A stretch of 64,000 nt of DNA, taken from Phytohabitans kaempferiae. Lineage in GTDB: Bacteria > Actinomycetota > Actinomycetes > Mycobacteriales > Micromonosporaceae. A program made the translations under genes and the position numbers. Under the pieces are notes generated by a model, which was not told where the DNA came from, did not search any database, and saw nothing but the letters and a program-made list of their open reading frames with translations. Of this stretch, positions 17,174 through 25,445 are shown piece after piece. Location of the stretch: the NCBI RefSeq assembly GCF_042433955.1, contig NZ_JBHLUH010000060.1, positions 186,001 through 250,000 on the forward strand, in the 5' to 3' direction. The number at the start of each line of letters is the position of its first letter. The stretch's first letter is position 1.

Positions 17174-18310
17174 TCAGTCGTTGGCCACCAGCGTCACCGG
17201 GTGCTGGTTGAGCTTGCGCCCGCCGCCCGGCTCGCAGACGATGACGTCCTCGACGCGCACCCCGACCCGGCCCGGCCAGAAGACCGACGGCTCGATCGTG
17301 AACGTCATCCCCTCCTCCAGCGGGGTGTCGTCCTCTTCGGAGATGAACGGCAGCTCGTGCACGTCCATCCCGATGCAGTGCCCGGTGCGGTGCCGGAACC
17401 AGCGGCCGTACCCACCGTCCACAATGACCTGTCGGGTCGCCGCGTGCACCTGCGCCGCCGTCGCGCCCGGCTTCGCGGCCGCCATCCCAGCCGCCTGCGC
17501 GGCCATCACGAGCGCGTAGACGCGCTCGTACTCGGCCGGTGGTGTTCCGATGTGGATGGTCCGGCCGAAGTCGGAGACGTAGCCGTCGACGACCGATCCG
17601 AAGTCGAACGAGACACCGCTGCCGGCCCGCAGCGCGGCGTCGGACAGGCGCACGGTGGCGTCCCGCTCGGTGTCCGGCCCCATCGCCCAGACCGCGGTGT
17701 CAAACGACGCGGTGCGCGAGCCGCGCCGCCGCATCTGAAAGTCGATCTCGCTGGCCAGTTCCAGCTCGGTGACGCCCTCGCGGACCTTGTCCTGGATGTC
17801 GGCGAGCACCCCGTCGACCAGCGTCGCCGCGCGCGTCATCGCCGCCAGCTCGTCCGGTGACTTGATCCGGCGCAGCGCGTTGACCAGCGGGTTGGCGTCG
17901 ACGATCGCGGCGTCGGGCAGCAGCTTGCCGAGCTGGATCGTGGTGGCCGCCCAGGTGCGGTGCCCGACGCCGATCCGGCGTACCGCCCCGAACTGGCCCA
18001 GCGCCTTGGCGAAGAGCGCCACCGCGTCGTCGGTCTCGTTGACGGTCACGATGTCGCCGCCGCCGACGCCCTCCGGCAGGTCGAACTCGCGCACCATACG
18101 CGGCAGCACGAACACGGGCTCTCGACCCGCGGCGATGAAGGCGCCGGTGACCCAGTGGTGCGCGTATTCGACGGTGCCGAACGCCGGGATGCGCCGCTGC
18201 ATCCCGGTGAGGTATTCGAGGTCGCCGGAGGGCGGGACGAACAGCAGGTCGACGCCGGCCTCCGCCATCCGCTCCCACAGCCGTTCCCGGCGCTGCACGT
18301 GGTCGAACAT
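17174..18310 (-). CDS. M24-family metallopeptidase (Xaa-Pro dipeptidase-like)
   Basis: A 378-residue pita-bread enzyme. An N-terminal creatinase-like domain (MFDHVQRRERLWERMAEAGV) precedes the catalytic domain, whose metal ligands can be read: Asp residues in SFDFGSVVDGYVSDFGRT, His in RHRTGHCIGMDVHE, Glu in TFTIEPSVFW, and Glu in VRVEDVIV. Family activities include Xaa-Pro dipeptidase, creatinase and ectoine hydrolase. The ATG at 18310 has a GAGGAGG SD. As the last gene of the hydantoinase/ABC run it may cleave an imported amide or imide. Confidence 0.88.
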   Translation of the reverse strand: MFDHVQRRERLWERMAEAGVDLLFVPPSGDLEYLTGMQRRIPAFGTVEYAHHWVTGAFIAAGREPVFVLPRMVREFDLPEGVGGGDIVTVNETDDAVALFAKALGQFGAVRRIGVGHRTWAATTIQLGKLLPDAAIVDANPLVNALRRIKSPDELAAMTRAATLVDGVLADIQDKVREGVTELELASEIDFQMRRRGSRTASFDTAVWAMGPDTERDATVRLSDAALRAGSGVSFDFGSVVDGYVSDFGRTIHIGTPPAEYERVYALVMAAQAAGMAAAKPGATAAQVHAATRQVIVDGGYGRWFRHRTGHCIGMDVHELPFISEEDDTPLEEGMTFTIEPSVFWPGRVGVRVEDVIVCEPGGGRKLNQHPVTLVAND

Positions 18311-18318
18311 GGTCCTCC

Positions 18319-18768
18319 TCACTTCGTTGTCTTCAGGTTCTCGGCCACGAGGATGTCGAGGTAGGCCGCCGCTGTCGCCGCCGGCAGCGCGTCTTCGTGG
18401 TTGTGCGCCAGCCGCCACCCGCCGCCGGTCCGCTGCCAAACACCGGTGTTGCGGACGACGCCGGCGGGACGCGCGTCGCCGGCGTAGCGGACGGCGAACA
18501 CGTGCCGGGCGACCGCCACGTCGCCGATGACGTCCAGGACCGGCCGGTATACGTCGATCGCGGCGACCCGTGGCCCCTGGTCGCGCGGCGGTCGCTGGGC
18601 CCGGATCACGTCGAGCGCGGCCAGGCCGTGTGCCAGCCCGGGCCGCTCGGAGTCCCAGATCGTCGCCTCGGGCAGGATGTGCCGGTCGATCCGGGCGGTG
18701 TCGGCGGCGAGGTACCCGTCGTACATGTCCCGCACCGCCGCCCAGATCTGCTCCTCGTCGCTGGTCAT
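18319..18768 (-). CDS. SnoaL/NTF2-like protein
   Basis: A 149-residue protein with the NTF2-like pattern: an N-terminal helix (EEQIWAAVRDMYDGYLAAD), a DxxxIWDSE-like strand and a C-terminal sheet GVWQRTGGGWRLAHNHED. Small NTF2-like proteins act as hydroxylases, isomerases or binding proteins for polar metabolites. It is 4-bp coupled to the luciferase-like gene upstream and followed closely by the M24 gene, so a role in the same pathway is likely. No catalytic residues can be assigned with confidence. Confidence 0.75.
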   Translation of the reverse strand: MTSDEEQIWAAVRDMYDGYLAADTARIDRHILPEATIWDSERPGLAHGLAALDVIRAQRPPRDQGPRVAAIDVYRPVLDVIGDVAVARHVFAVRYAGDARPAGVVRNTGVWQRTGGGWRLAHNHEDALPAATAAAYLDILVAENLKTTK

Positions 18769-19601
18769 CGCTCTCCCTCCAGCAGTTCGTACGCGGCCCG
18801 GGCCTCCCCCGCCGCGACGTCCACGACCAGCTCGTGGACGCCGGCCGCGGCCAAGGCGGGCAGGTGCCGGGTCACCTCGACCGCGCGCCCGGCCGAGCCG
18901 ACCAGCCGCAGCACCACCCAGGGCGGGTCGGTGGCGAGGGCGCGCACCCGCGCGGCGCCGGCCGCGACCCGGTCGACGTCGAGTGTGCGCAGGTCCTCAT
19001 GGGCCACCCAGCCGTCGTGGCGCGCGGCCCGGCGCAGCGCCGCGTCGCTGGTGCCGCCGACCAGTACCGGTGGCGGTTTTCCCGGCGCTGGCAGGCAGAG
19101 CACGCCGTCCGGCAGGTCGTAGAAGTGCCCGCGCCGGGCGGCGGGCTCGCCGGTCCAGCAGTCGCGCACGACGGCCAGCCACTCGTCGAGCCGGCGGCCG
19201 CGATCGGCGAACGGGACGCCGAGCGCCGCGTACTCCTCGGCCAGCCAGCCGGCGCCGACGCCGAGGGTCACCCGGTCGCCGCCGAGGGCGGTGAGCGACG
19301 CGACCTGCTTGGCTAGGACGACCGGTTGCCGAAGTGGCGCGACGAGCACCGCGACGCCGAGCCGGAGCCGCGAGGTGACCGCCGCGGCCATCGAGAGCAG
19401 GACGACGGCGTCGAACCACGGCATCCGCGCCGGCCAGGTCGCCCGCCCGTCGGCCGCGAACGGGTAGTGGCTGCGGATCTCGCGGGGCATGACGACGTGG
19501 TCGCTGACCCAGAGCGAGTCGTAGCCGATCTCCTCCGCGGCGCGCGCGAACGCGACCACCTCCTCGGGCCGGTCGGTGGGGAGCTTGACCCCGATCCTCA
19601 T
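18765..19601 (-). CDS. Luciferase-like (LLM class, F420-type) oxidoreductase
   Basis: A 278-residue LLM enzyme with MRIGVKLPTDRPEEVVAFA, EEIGYDSLWVSDHVVMP (about 22-38), TSRLRLGVAVLVAPLRQPVVLAKQ and DRVTLGVGAGWL. This pattern is closest to F420-dependent actinobacterial LLM proteins, so the cofactor may be F420 rather than FMN. The frame is open upstream, but the ATG at 19601 overlaps the ABC ATPase stop by 4 bp and opens the first conserved strand. It links import to an oxidative or reductive step. Confidence 0.87.
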   Translation of the reverse strand: MRIGVKLPTDRPEEVVAFARAAEEIGYDSLWVSDHVVMPREIRSHYPFAADGRATWPARMPWFDAVVLLSMAAAVTSRLRLGVAVLVAPLRQPVVLAKQVASLTALGGDRVTLGVGAGWLAEEYAALGVPFADRGRRLDEWLAVVRDCWTGEPAARRGHFYDLPDGVLCLPAPGKPPPVLVGGTSDAALRRAARHDGWVAHEDLRTLDVDRVAAGAARVRALATDPPWVVLRLVGSAGRAVEVTRHLPALAAAGVHELVVDVAAGEARAAYELLEGER

Positions 19602-20392
19602 CGGCCGCGTCCCGGCCGGATCAGGTCCATGCCCGCGTCGGCGGCGGCCAGGAGCTTCTTGGTGTACGGGTGCGCGGGCGCGCCGAGCACCTGCGCCGCC
19701 GGCCCTTCCTCCACCCATACGCCGTGGCGCATGACCGCGACCCGGGTCGCCATCGCCCGGATGACCTCCATGTCGTGGGAGATGAGCACGTAGGTCAGCT
19801 GCTCCTCGGCGCGCAAGGCGAGCAGGAGCCGTACGATCTGGGCCCGGAGGGAGACGTCGAGCGCGGAAGTCGGCTCGTCGAGCACGAGCAGCGCCGGGCG
19901 CGCGGCGAGCGCTCGGGCGATGCTCAGTCGCTGCAACTGCCCGCCGCTGACCTGGCCGGGCAGCCGGTCGAGCAGGGCCGGGTCGAGCCGCACCTCGCGA
20001 GCGAGCGCCTCGATCGTCGCTCCCGCGCCCGCCCGTGGCTCGCCGCGCAGCAGGTGGAACTCCTCGATGCTGCGCCGGACAGTCCAGCGCGGGTCGAACG
20101 CGGCCTGCGGCTGCTGGAACACGGCCTGGATCGTCCGGCGGTACGGGCGGAAGGCGCGCTCGGACAGCCGGTCGACACGGCTGCCGTCGAGCCACACCTC
20201 GCCGGAGGTCGGCGCGGTCAGCTTGAGCAGGATCCGGCCCAGCGTCGACTTACCGGAGCCGGACTCGCCGACGATACCGAGGATCTCTCCACGGTGGAGG
20301 GTGAAGTCGACGCCGTTGACCGCGACGACCGACCGCGCGCCGCGCCCGTAGCGCTTGACCAGGTGGCGCGCCTCCAGCAACGGTGCGGTCAT
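19598..20392 (-). CDS. Peptide-type ABC transporter ATP-binding protein (DppF-type)
   Basis: A 264-residue ABC ATPase. Walker A GESGSGKST at about 42-50, Q-loop VFQQPQAAFD, signature QVSGGQLQR at about 147-155, Walker B LLVLDEPTSALD, H-loop ISHDM. The C-terminal extension HPYTKKLLAAA is typical of peptide-type importers. 4-bp overlaps with both neighbours. The signature begins VSGGQ rather than LSGGQ, a conservative change. Confidence 0.92.
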   Translation of the reverse strand: MTAPLLEARHLVKRYGRGARSVVAVNGVDFTLHRGEILGIVGESGSGKSTLGRILLKLTAPTSGEVWLDGSRVDRLSERAFRPYRRTIQAVFQQPQAAFDPRWTVRRSIEEFHLLRGEPRAGAGATIEALAREVRLDPALLDRLPGQVSGGQLQRLSIARALAARPALLVLDEPTSALDVSLRAQIVRLLLALRAEEQLTYVLISHDMEVIRAMATRVAVMRHGVWVEEGPAAQVLGAPAHPYTKKLLAAADAGMDLIRPGRGR

Positions 20393-21201
20393 CTCGCCTC
20401 CACGGGGCTGTCGCCGTCGACCGCCAGCACGTACGAGTCGATCAGCGACTGGGTGTACGGGTCGCGCGGCGCGGTGAGCACCTGGGCCGTCGGGCCCTGC
20501 TCCACCACCGCGCCGTCGTGCATGACCGCGATCCGTTCGCAGATCTGCGCCGCCGCCGCGAGGTCGTGCGTGATCAGCAGGACCGACGCGCCAGCGGCCC
20601 GTACCCGGTCGACGATCAGCGCCAGCACCTCGGCCTGGACGGTCGCGTCGAGCCCGGTCGTGGGCTCGTCGGCGATCAGCAGGCGCGGTGAACAGGCGAG
20701 CGCGCGGGCGAGGGCGGCCCGCTGCGCCATGCCGCCGGAGTACTGGTGGGGATACTGCCGCGCGCGCCGCTGCGGCTCGGCGATGCCCATGGCGGCGAGC
20801 AGGTCGACCGCCTCGGCCGCCGCCCGGCGCCGTGGCGTCCCGCGGTGGATGCGGATCAGCTCGGCGATCTGGTCGCCGACCCGGATCAGCGGGTTGAGCG
20901 TCGCGACCGGGTTCTGGAAGATCGCGGCGATCTGGGAGCCCCGGATCCGGCGCAGCTCCCGCCGGCTGGCGTACAGGATGTCCGCGCCGTCCAGCAGCAC
21001 CCGTCCCGCGTCCACCGTCGCGGCCTCGGGAAGCATGCCGAGGACGGCCGAGGCGGTCAGCGACTTGCCGGAGCCGGACTCGCCGACCAGGCCGAGGAAC
21101 GTCCCCGGTGGGATCGCCAGGTCGACGCCGCGCAGCGCGTGCACCGGCCCGCCCGCCGTGCGGATGGTGACCCGGAGGTCCTCGACGAGCAGCCCGCTCA
21201 T
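20389..21201 (-). CDS. Peptide-type ABC transporter ATP-binding protein (DppD-type)
   Basis: A 270-residue ABC ATPase with Walker A GESGSGKS (about 40-47), FQNPVATLNPLIRVGDQI, signature QYSGGMAQR, Walker B LLIADEPTTGLD and LITHDL. Unlike the DppD-type protein of the first transporter it lacks the C-terminal cysteine-rich extension. The ATG at 21201 overlaps the upstream permease stop by 4 bp; a codon five residues earlier in frame is possible but unsupported. Confidence 0.92.
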   Translation of the reverse strand: MSGLLVEDLRVTIRTAGGPVHALRGVDLAIPPGTFLGLVGESGSGKSLTASAVLGMLPEAATVDAGRVLLDGADILYASRRELRRIRGSQIAAIFQNPVATLNPLIRVGDQIAELIRIHRGTPRRRAAAEAVDLLAAMGIAEPQRRARQYPHQYSGGMAQRAALARALACSPRLLIADEPTTGLDATVQAEVLALIVDRVRAAGASVLLITHDLAAAAQICERIAVMHDGAVVEQGPTAQVLTAPRDPYTQSLIDSYVLAVDGDSPVEAR

Positions 21202-22037
21202 GACGGCCCGCCCCATCGGCGCGCCGCGACGGCGATCTGGTTGAGCGCGAGGACGGTCAGCAGGATGGCCAGGCCGGGAAAGACCGAGAGCCACCACTGG
21301 CCGGTCACCATGTGGTCCGTACCCTGACGGATCATCGACCCCCACTCGGCCGTGGGCATGCGCACGCCGATGCCGATGAAGCTCAGGCCGGCGAGCACCT
21401 GGATCGCCCAGGCGCAGGTGACGGAGAACTGGGCGATCGCCACCTGGGTGATGTTGGGGACGATGTGCTGCCGGACGATCTGGAAGGTCGACCGTCCCGC
21501 ACAGCGCGCGGCGAGTACGAAGTCGGCCTCCCGCAACGGGACCACGGCCGACCGTGCCAGTCTCATGTAGAGCGGGATGTTGACGACCGCGATCACCGCC
21601 ACCAGGTTGGGGACGCTCGGCCCGAGGGCGAGGGTCACCCCCATCGCGAGCAGCATCGTCGGGAACGCCTGGAACGACTCGGCGACGCGCAGCAGGCCCT
21701 GGTCCCAGGCACCGCCCCGGTAGCCGGCGAACGCGCCGAGGGGGATGCCGACGACCAGGGCGATCGCCGAGGCGCTGAGCGCGAGCAGCAGGTCGATCCG
21801 GCCCGCCGAGACCACCCGCGAGAGCACGTCCATGCCGTACTGGTCGACGCCGAAAGGGTGGGCGCCCGACGGCGCGGACAGCGGGTCGCCGGCGCCGACG
21901 TCGAGCGGGTCGACCAGGAAGAACGGCCCCACCAGCGAGACCAGGGCGATCACGGCCAGACCAGCGGCGGGTACCAGGATCCGCCACCGCGCCACCGGCC
22001 CGCGCCGCACCGACGCCCGGACGTCCAGTGCGGTCAT
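21198..22037 (-). CDS. Peptide-type ABC transporter permease (DppC-type)
   Basis: A 279-residue permease. One N-terminal membrane helix (about 20-40) is followed by the DppC-type motif HPFGVDQYGMDVLSRVVSAG and about five more helices. The coupling loop is FVLAARCAGRSTFQIVRQHI. The ATG at 22037 overlaps the DppB-type stop by 4 bp; the longer open frame upstream is antisense composition only. Confidence 0.92.
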   Translation of the reverse strand: MTALDVRASVRRGPVARWRILVPAAGLAVIALVSLVGPFFLVDPLDVGAGDPLSAPSGAHPFGVDQYGMDVLSRVVSAGRIDLLLALSASAIALVVGIPLGAFAGYRGGAWDQGLLRVAESFQAFPTMLLAMGVTLALGPSVPNLVAVIAVVNIPLYMRLARSAVVPLREADFVLAARCAGRSTFQIVRQHIVPNITQVAIAQFSVTCAWAIQVLAGLSFIGIGVRMPTAEWGSMIRQGTDHMVTGQWWLSVFPGLAILLTVLALNQIAVAARRWGGPS

Positions 22038-23041
22038 ATCCGGCTCCGGGGGTCGACGACGAGGTGGATCAGGTCGGTGACGAGGTAGACCAGGAGGTAG
22101 ACGATCGCGCTGAGCACGACGACCGCCATCACCGGCGCGTAGTCGGAGGCGGTGATCGAGTCGACGGCGTACTTGCCGATGCCCGGCCAGGCGAAGACGA
22201 ACTCGACCATGACCGTGCCGCCGAGCAGGTAGCCGAACATGGTGGCGACCATGGTCGTCACCGGCAGCAACGCGTTGGGCAGCGCGTGCCGGACGACGAG
22301 CCGGACCGGTGGGATGCCGAGCGCCCGGCCGGCACGGATGTAGGGCGAGCCGAGCACGCCGGTCATGAACTCCCGGGCGGTGCGCATCATCGGCGCACCG
22401 GTGGTCAGCGCGAGCGTCAGCACCGGCAGCAGCAGCTGCGCCAGCGACGCGCGCAGGGCGCTCCAGTCCGCGGTCAGCACCGCGTCGACGGTGTAGAAGC
22501 CGGTGATCGTGCCCGGCGGAGTCCCGGAAATGCGGCCGATCGGCGCGGGTGCGATGCCGAGGCTGGTGAAGAAGACCAGGATCACGACGGTGGCGAGCCA
22601 GAACTCGGGGACGGAGACGCCCAGGCTGCCGACGAGGTCGGCGACCCGGGCGAACACCGAACGGGGGAAGACGGCCGCGAGGGTGCCGACCACGAGTGCC
22701 CACGTGACCGCGACGAGGATCGCGAAGAGGGCGAGCTCGACCGTGGCCGGCCACCGCGAGGCGAGGTCGTCGACGACCGGCTTGCTCGTCCGCAGCGAGG
22801 TGCCGAGGTCGCCGTGGACGAGGTCGCCGACGTACGTCACGAACTGCGCCGGCAGCGGCCGGTCCAGGCCGAGCTCACGGGTGGCGGCGTCGACCTTCTC
22901 CTGGTCGGTCAGCGGACCGGCCAGCAGGTAGACCGGGTTTCCCGGCAGGGTCCTGGTCAGCACGAACGTGATGACCAGGACCCCCAGGACGGACACCACG
23001 AAGTACGCGAGCCGCCGGCCCAGGTACGACGCCGTTCGCAT
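22034..23041 (-). CDS. Peptide-type ABC transporter permease (DppB-type)
   Basis: A 335-residue permease with the DppB-type N terminus YLGRRLAYFVVSVLGVLVITF, then TRTLPGNPVYLLAG and GDLGTSLRTSKPVVDDL. GVSVPEFWLATVVILVFFTS and VEFVFAWPGIG are also typical. It follows the binding-protein gene by 15 bp and is coupled to the DppC-type gene. Confidence 0.92.
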   Translation of the reverse strand: MRTASYLGRRLAYFVVSVLGVLVITFVLTRTLPGNPVYLLAGPLTDQEKVDAATRELGLDRPLPAQFVTYVGDLVHGDLGTSLRTSKPVVDDLASRWPATVELALFAILVAVTWALVVGTLAAVFPRSVFARVADLVGSLGVSVPEFWLATVVILVFFTSLGIAPAPIGRISGTPPGTITGFYTVDAVLTADWSALRASLAQLLLPVLTLALTTGAPMMRTAREFMTGVLGSPYIRAGRALGIPPVRLVVRHALPNALLPVTTMVATMFGYLLGGTVMVEFVFAWPGIGKYAVDSITASDYAPVMAVVVLSAIVYLLVYLVTDLIHLVVDPRSRI

Positions 23042-23056
23042 GACGGGTCCTTCCCC

Positions 23057-24655
23057 TCAGCCCTTGAGCGAGAGGTCGTAGTAGAACGGCACCTCGTTCT
23101 GCCGGACGACGAAGCCCTGGACCTGGCTGCTCATCGCCATCCGGTAGTTGGGCTGGGCGAGGAACAGCCAGGGGGCCTCGTCCACGAGCACCCGCTGGGC
23201 GTTCTCGAAGAGCGCGACCCGGGCGGGGTCGGTCGCCTCCATCGCCCAGCCCTTGGCGATCGCGTCGTCGACGACCGGGCTGCAGTAGTCGGCGTAGTTG
23301 CCGTAGACGTCGCACTGGAAGGTCAGCGACAGGATGTAGTTGGGGTCGTTGATCCAGGCCAGCGACTCGTCGACATACATGTCGAGGTCCTTCTTCGCCT
23401 TGCGCTCGGAGAACACCGCCGAGGTGAGCGGTTCGAGTTCGGCGGTGACGCCGACCGCCGCGAGCTGCGAGCGCAGCAGCACTGCGATCTGCTCGTGCAG
23501 CCCCTTGGAGTTGTCAAACGCGATCTTGATCGTGCCGCCGTCGTAGCCCGAGCCGCTGACCAGCTGCTTGGCCTTGTCGACGTCCTGCTTGTAGCCGATG
23601 GCGTCGCCGAGCGAGGTCGCGGCGCCCTTGGGGATTGGCCCGTAGAGCCGTTCCGCCTCGTCCTGGAAGACCTGGCTCAGGATCCGGTCGTAGTCGACCG
23701 CGTACGAGATCCCCTGCCGCAACGCCTTGTCCGACAGCGGCGCCCGGCCGTTGTTCATCCCGACGACCGCCACGTTCTGGGAGCCGGCCGAGAGCACCGT
23801 GACACCGTCGGCCCCCTTGAGAGAGGCGAGCTGGTCGGGGGGAAGGCTCTCGGCGATGTCGACGTCGCCGGACTTGAGCAGCGCGAGTCGCTGCGCCGCC
23901 GACGGCACGATCTTCCAGACGATCTTCTTGATCGCCGGCGGGCCGGCCCAGTAGCCGTCGAACGCCTCGAAGACGACCTCCTGGTCGGGTACCCGACTGG
24001 TCAGCTTGTAGGGGCCGCTGCCGTTGCCGACGTTCTTGGCCAGCCACTCCTCGGCCCACGGGTCGTCGGTGGTCGCGTGCGACTTGACCTCGTCCTGGTC
24101 GAGAATCGCCAGGCCGTCCATGTAGAGGGCCTGGATCGCCAGCGCGCTCGGCTCGTCCGCGGTGATCGTGATCGTGGACGCGTCGACGACGGTCGGCGGC
24201 TTGGTGATGAACGCGATCTGGGTGAGCAGCCAGTTGGCTCCACCCTTGGTGTTGAGGGCACGGTCGAAGCTGTAGACGACGTCCTCGGCCGTCACCGGCG
24301 ACCCGTCGTGAAACGTCATTCCCTGCCTGATCTTCACCGTGTACGTCAGGCCGTCGGCCGACCGCTGCCACGACTCGAACGCCGACCCCTTGAGCTTGTC
24401 AGGTGTCCCGACCAGCTGGCCGTTGCCGCGGTCCTGCGTCTCCAGGTTGACCGGCGTGTCGTAGATCTGTTGCAGGGCATGGTGGGCCCGGGCGAAGTTC
24501 GCGTACATCGGGTCGAGGGTCTGGATGTCGTCCGGGACCGCGACGGTCAGGACGCTGTCGGCGGCGGAGTCGGGCGGGTCGCTGTCGGCGCTGCAGGCCG
24601 CGAGGGCGAGCACCGCGCAGACCGCGACTCCCCCCGCGAGGCTCCTCAATCTCAT
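23057..24655 (-). CDS. ABC transporter substrate-binding lipoprotein (SBP_bac_5)
   Basis: A 532-residue lipoprotein receptor. Signal peptide MRLRSLAGGVAVCAVLALAA ends at a lipobox with LAACSADS. Family features: DDIQTLDPMYANFARAHHALQQ and YTVKIRQGMTFHDGSPVTAEDVVYSFDR. It lies 13 bp downstream of the racemase gene, within the same run as HyuA/HyuB. It is about the same size as the first receptor (9525-11129) but clearly divergent in sequence, so the two systems probably carry different ligands. Confidence 0.92.
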   Translation of the reverse strand: MRLRSLAGGVAVCAVLALAACSADSDPPDSAADSVLTVAVPDDIQTLDPMYANFARAHHALQQIYDTPVNLETQDRGNGQLVGTPDKLKGSAFESWQRSADGLTYTVKIRQGMTFHDGSPVTAEDVVYSFDRALNTKGGANWLLTQIAFITKPPTVVDASTITITADEPSALAIQALYMDGLAILDQDEVKSHATTDDPWAEEWLAKNVGNGSGPYKLTSRVPDQEVVFEAFDGYWAGPPAIKKIVWKIVPSAAQRLALLKSGDVDIAESLPPDQLASLKGADGVTVLSAGSQNVAVVGMNNGRAPLSDKALRQGISYAVDYDRILSQVFQDEAERLYGPIPKGAATSLGDAIGYKQDVDKAKQLVSGSGYDGGTIKIAFDNSKGLHEQIAVLLRSQLAAVGVTAELEPLTSAVFSERKAKKDLDMYVDESLAWINDPNYILSLTFQCDVYGNYADYCSPVVDDAIAKGWAMEATDPARVALFENAQRVLVDEAPWLFLAQPNYRMAMSSQVQGFVVRQNEVPFYYDLSLKG

Positions 24656-24668
24656 GGGTCGTTCCCTC

Positions 24669-25445
24669 TCAGGACAAGGTTGGTGGTGTGAGCGAAGGGC
24701 GGCGCAGGCCGGCGCCGGCGAGCAGGGCGGCGAACCGGACCGTGTCGACCACCGGGTCGAGAACGCGGACCGAAACGGCGTCCCGGACCGGGCCGAGGAG
24801 CCCGCCCCAGGTGGTGCAGGCGAAGAAGAGGACCGTCGCCTCGTCGTGCTCGACGGCCGCGCGGGCGTGGTCGAGGCCGGGGCCGGCGGCCGCGGCCGCC
24901 ATGCCGTCGCGGACGAGCACGCGCAGCTTCTCCGGATCCTCGGCGAACAGGCGCTCGACCTCGGCGTCCGAGGGACGGACCACGGCGGCGGAGCGGATGG
25001 TGGCGACACGGTGCCACATGCCGTACTGCTGGACGAGTTCGCGTACCCAGTTGGCGGTTTGTGGCTGCTTCTCGTTCTCACCGCTGCGCATCCGCGGCGC
25101 GACGATGCCAAGCCGGCCGCCGAGCGCCGCGGCGGTGTGCAGGGCGGCCTCCATCGGCGCGGTGACCGGGATGCCGACCAGCGGCTTGACCGTGGCCAGC
25201 GTCGGGTCGGAGGCGCAGGCGATCACGACCGCGTCGAAGCCCTCCCGCTCGGCGGCGATGACCCGGCCGATCAGCTGGTTGTACGAGGTCGACGGCAGCG
25301 GCAGGAAGGCGGTGGCCGGTACGCCGTCGCGAAGCGAGTCGACGGTGACCGTCACGTCGGCCGGAAGCTGCCCGGCGAGCAGCTCGACGGTCTCGGCGTC
25401 GTGGTAGTCGGTACCCAGGGGATTGACGACGAGCAGGCGCCTCAT
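24669..25445 (-). CDS. Asp/Glu/hydantoin racemase superfamily protein (copy 3)
   Basis: A 258-residue member of the two-cysteine racemase superfamily, with cysteines at about C77 (VVIACASD) and C210 (LFFACTTWGG). It lacks the PRSIEVVEDQ block of the two paralogues at 324-1882, so it is not a recent duplicate of them. 4-bp overlap with hyuB and close linkage to hyuA argue for a hydantoin racemase-like role, converting one 5-substituted hydantoin enantiomer to the other. The ATG at 25445 has an upstream GGAAGGAG SD. Confidence 0.8.
   Translation of the reverse strand: MRRLLVVNPLGTDYHDAETVELLAGQLPADVTVTVDSLRDGVPATAFLPLPSTSYNQLIGRVIAAEREGFDAVVIACASDPTLATVKPLVGIPVTAPMEAALHTAAALGGRLGIVAPRMRSGENEKQPQTANWVRELVQQYGMWHRVATIRSAAVVRPSDAEVERLFAEDPEKLRVLVRDGMAAAAAGPGLDHARAAVEHDEATVLFFACTTWGGLLGPVRDAVSVRVLDPVVDTVRFAALLAGAGLRRPSLTPPTLS

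Noticed and set aside
22028..24691. An 887-codon plus-strand open frame opposite the second transporter
   Set aside because: Antisense to clear ABC genes; low-complexity composition and no start context.
24656..25111. N-terminal extension of the second peptide-binding lipoprotein
   Set aside because: The frame is open but overlaps the racemase gene; the lipoprotein signal peptide begins at 24655.
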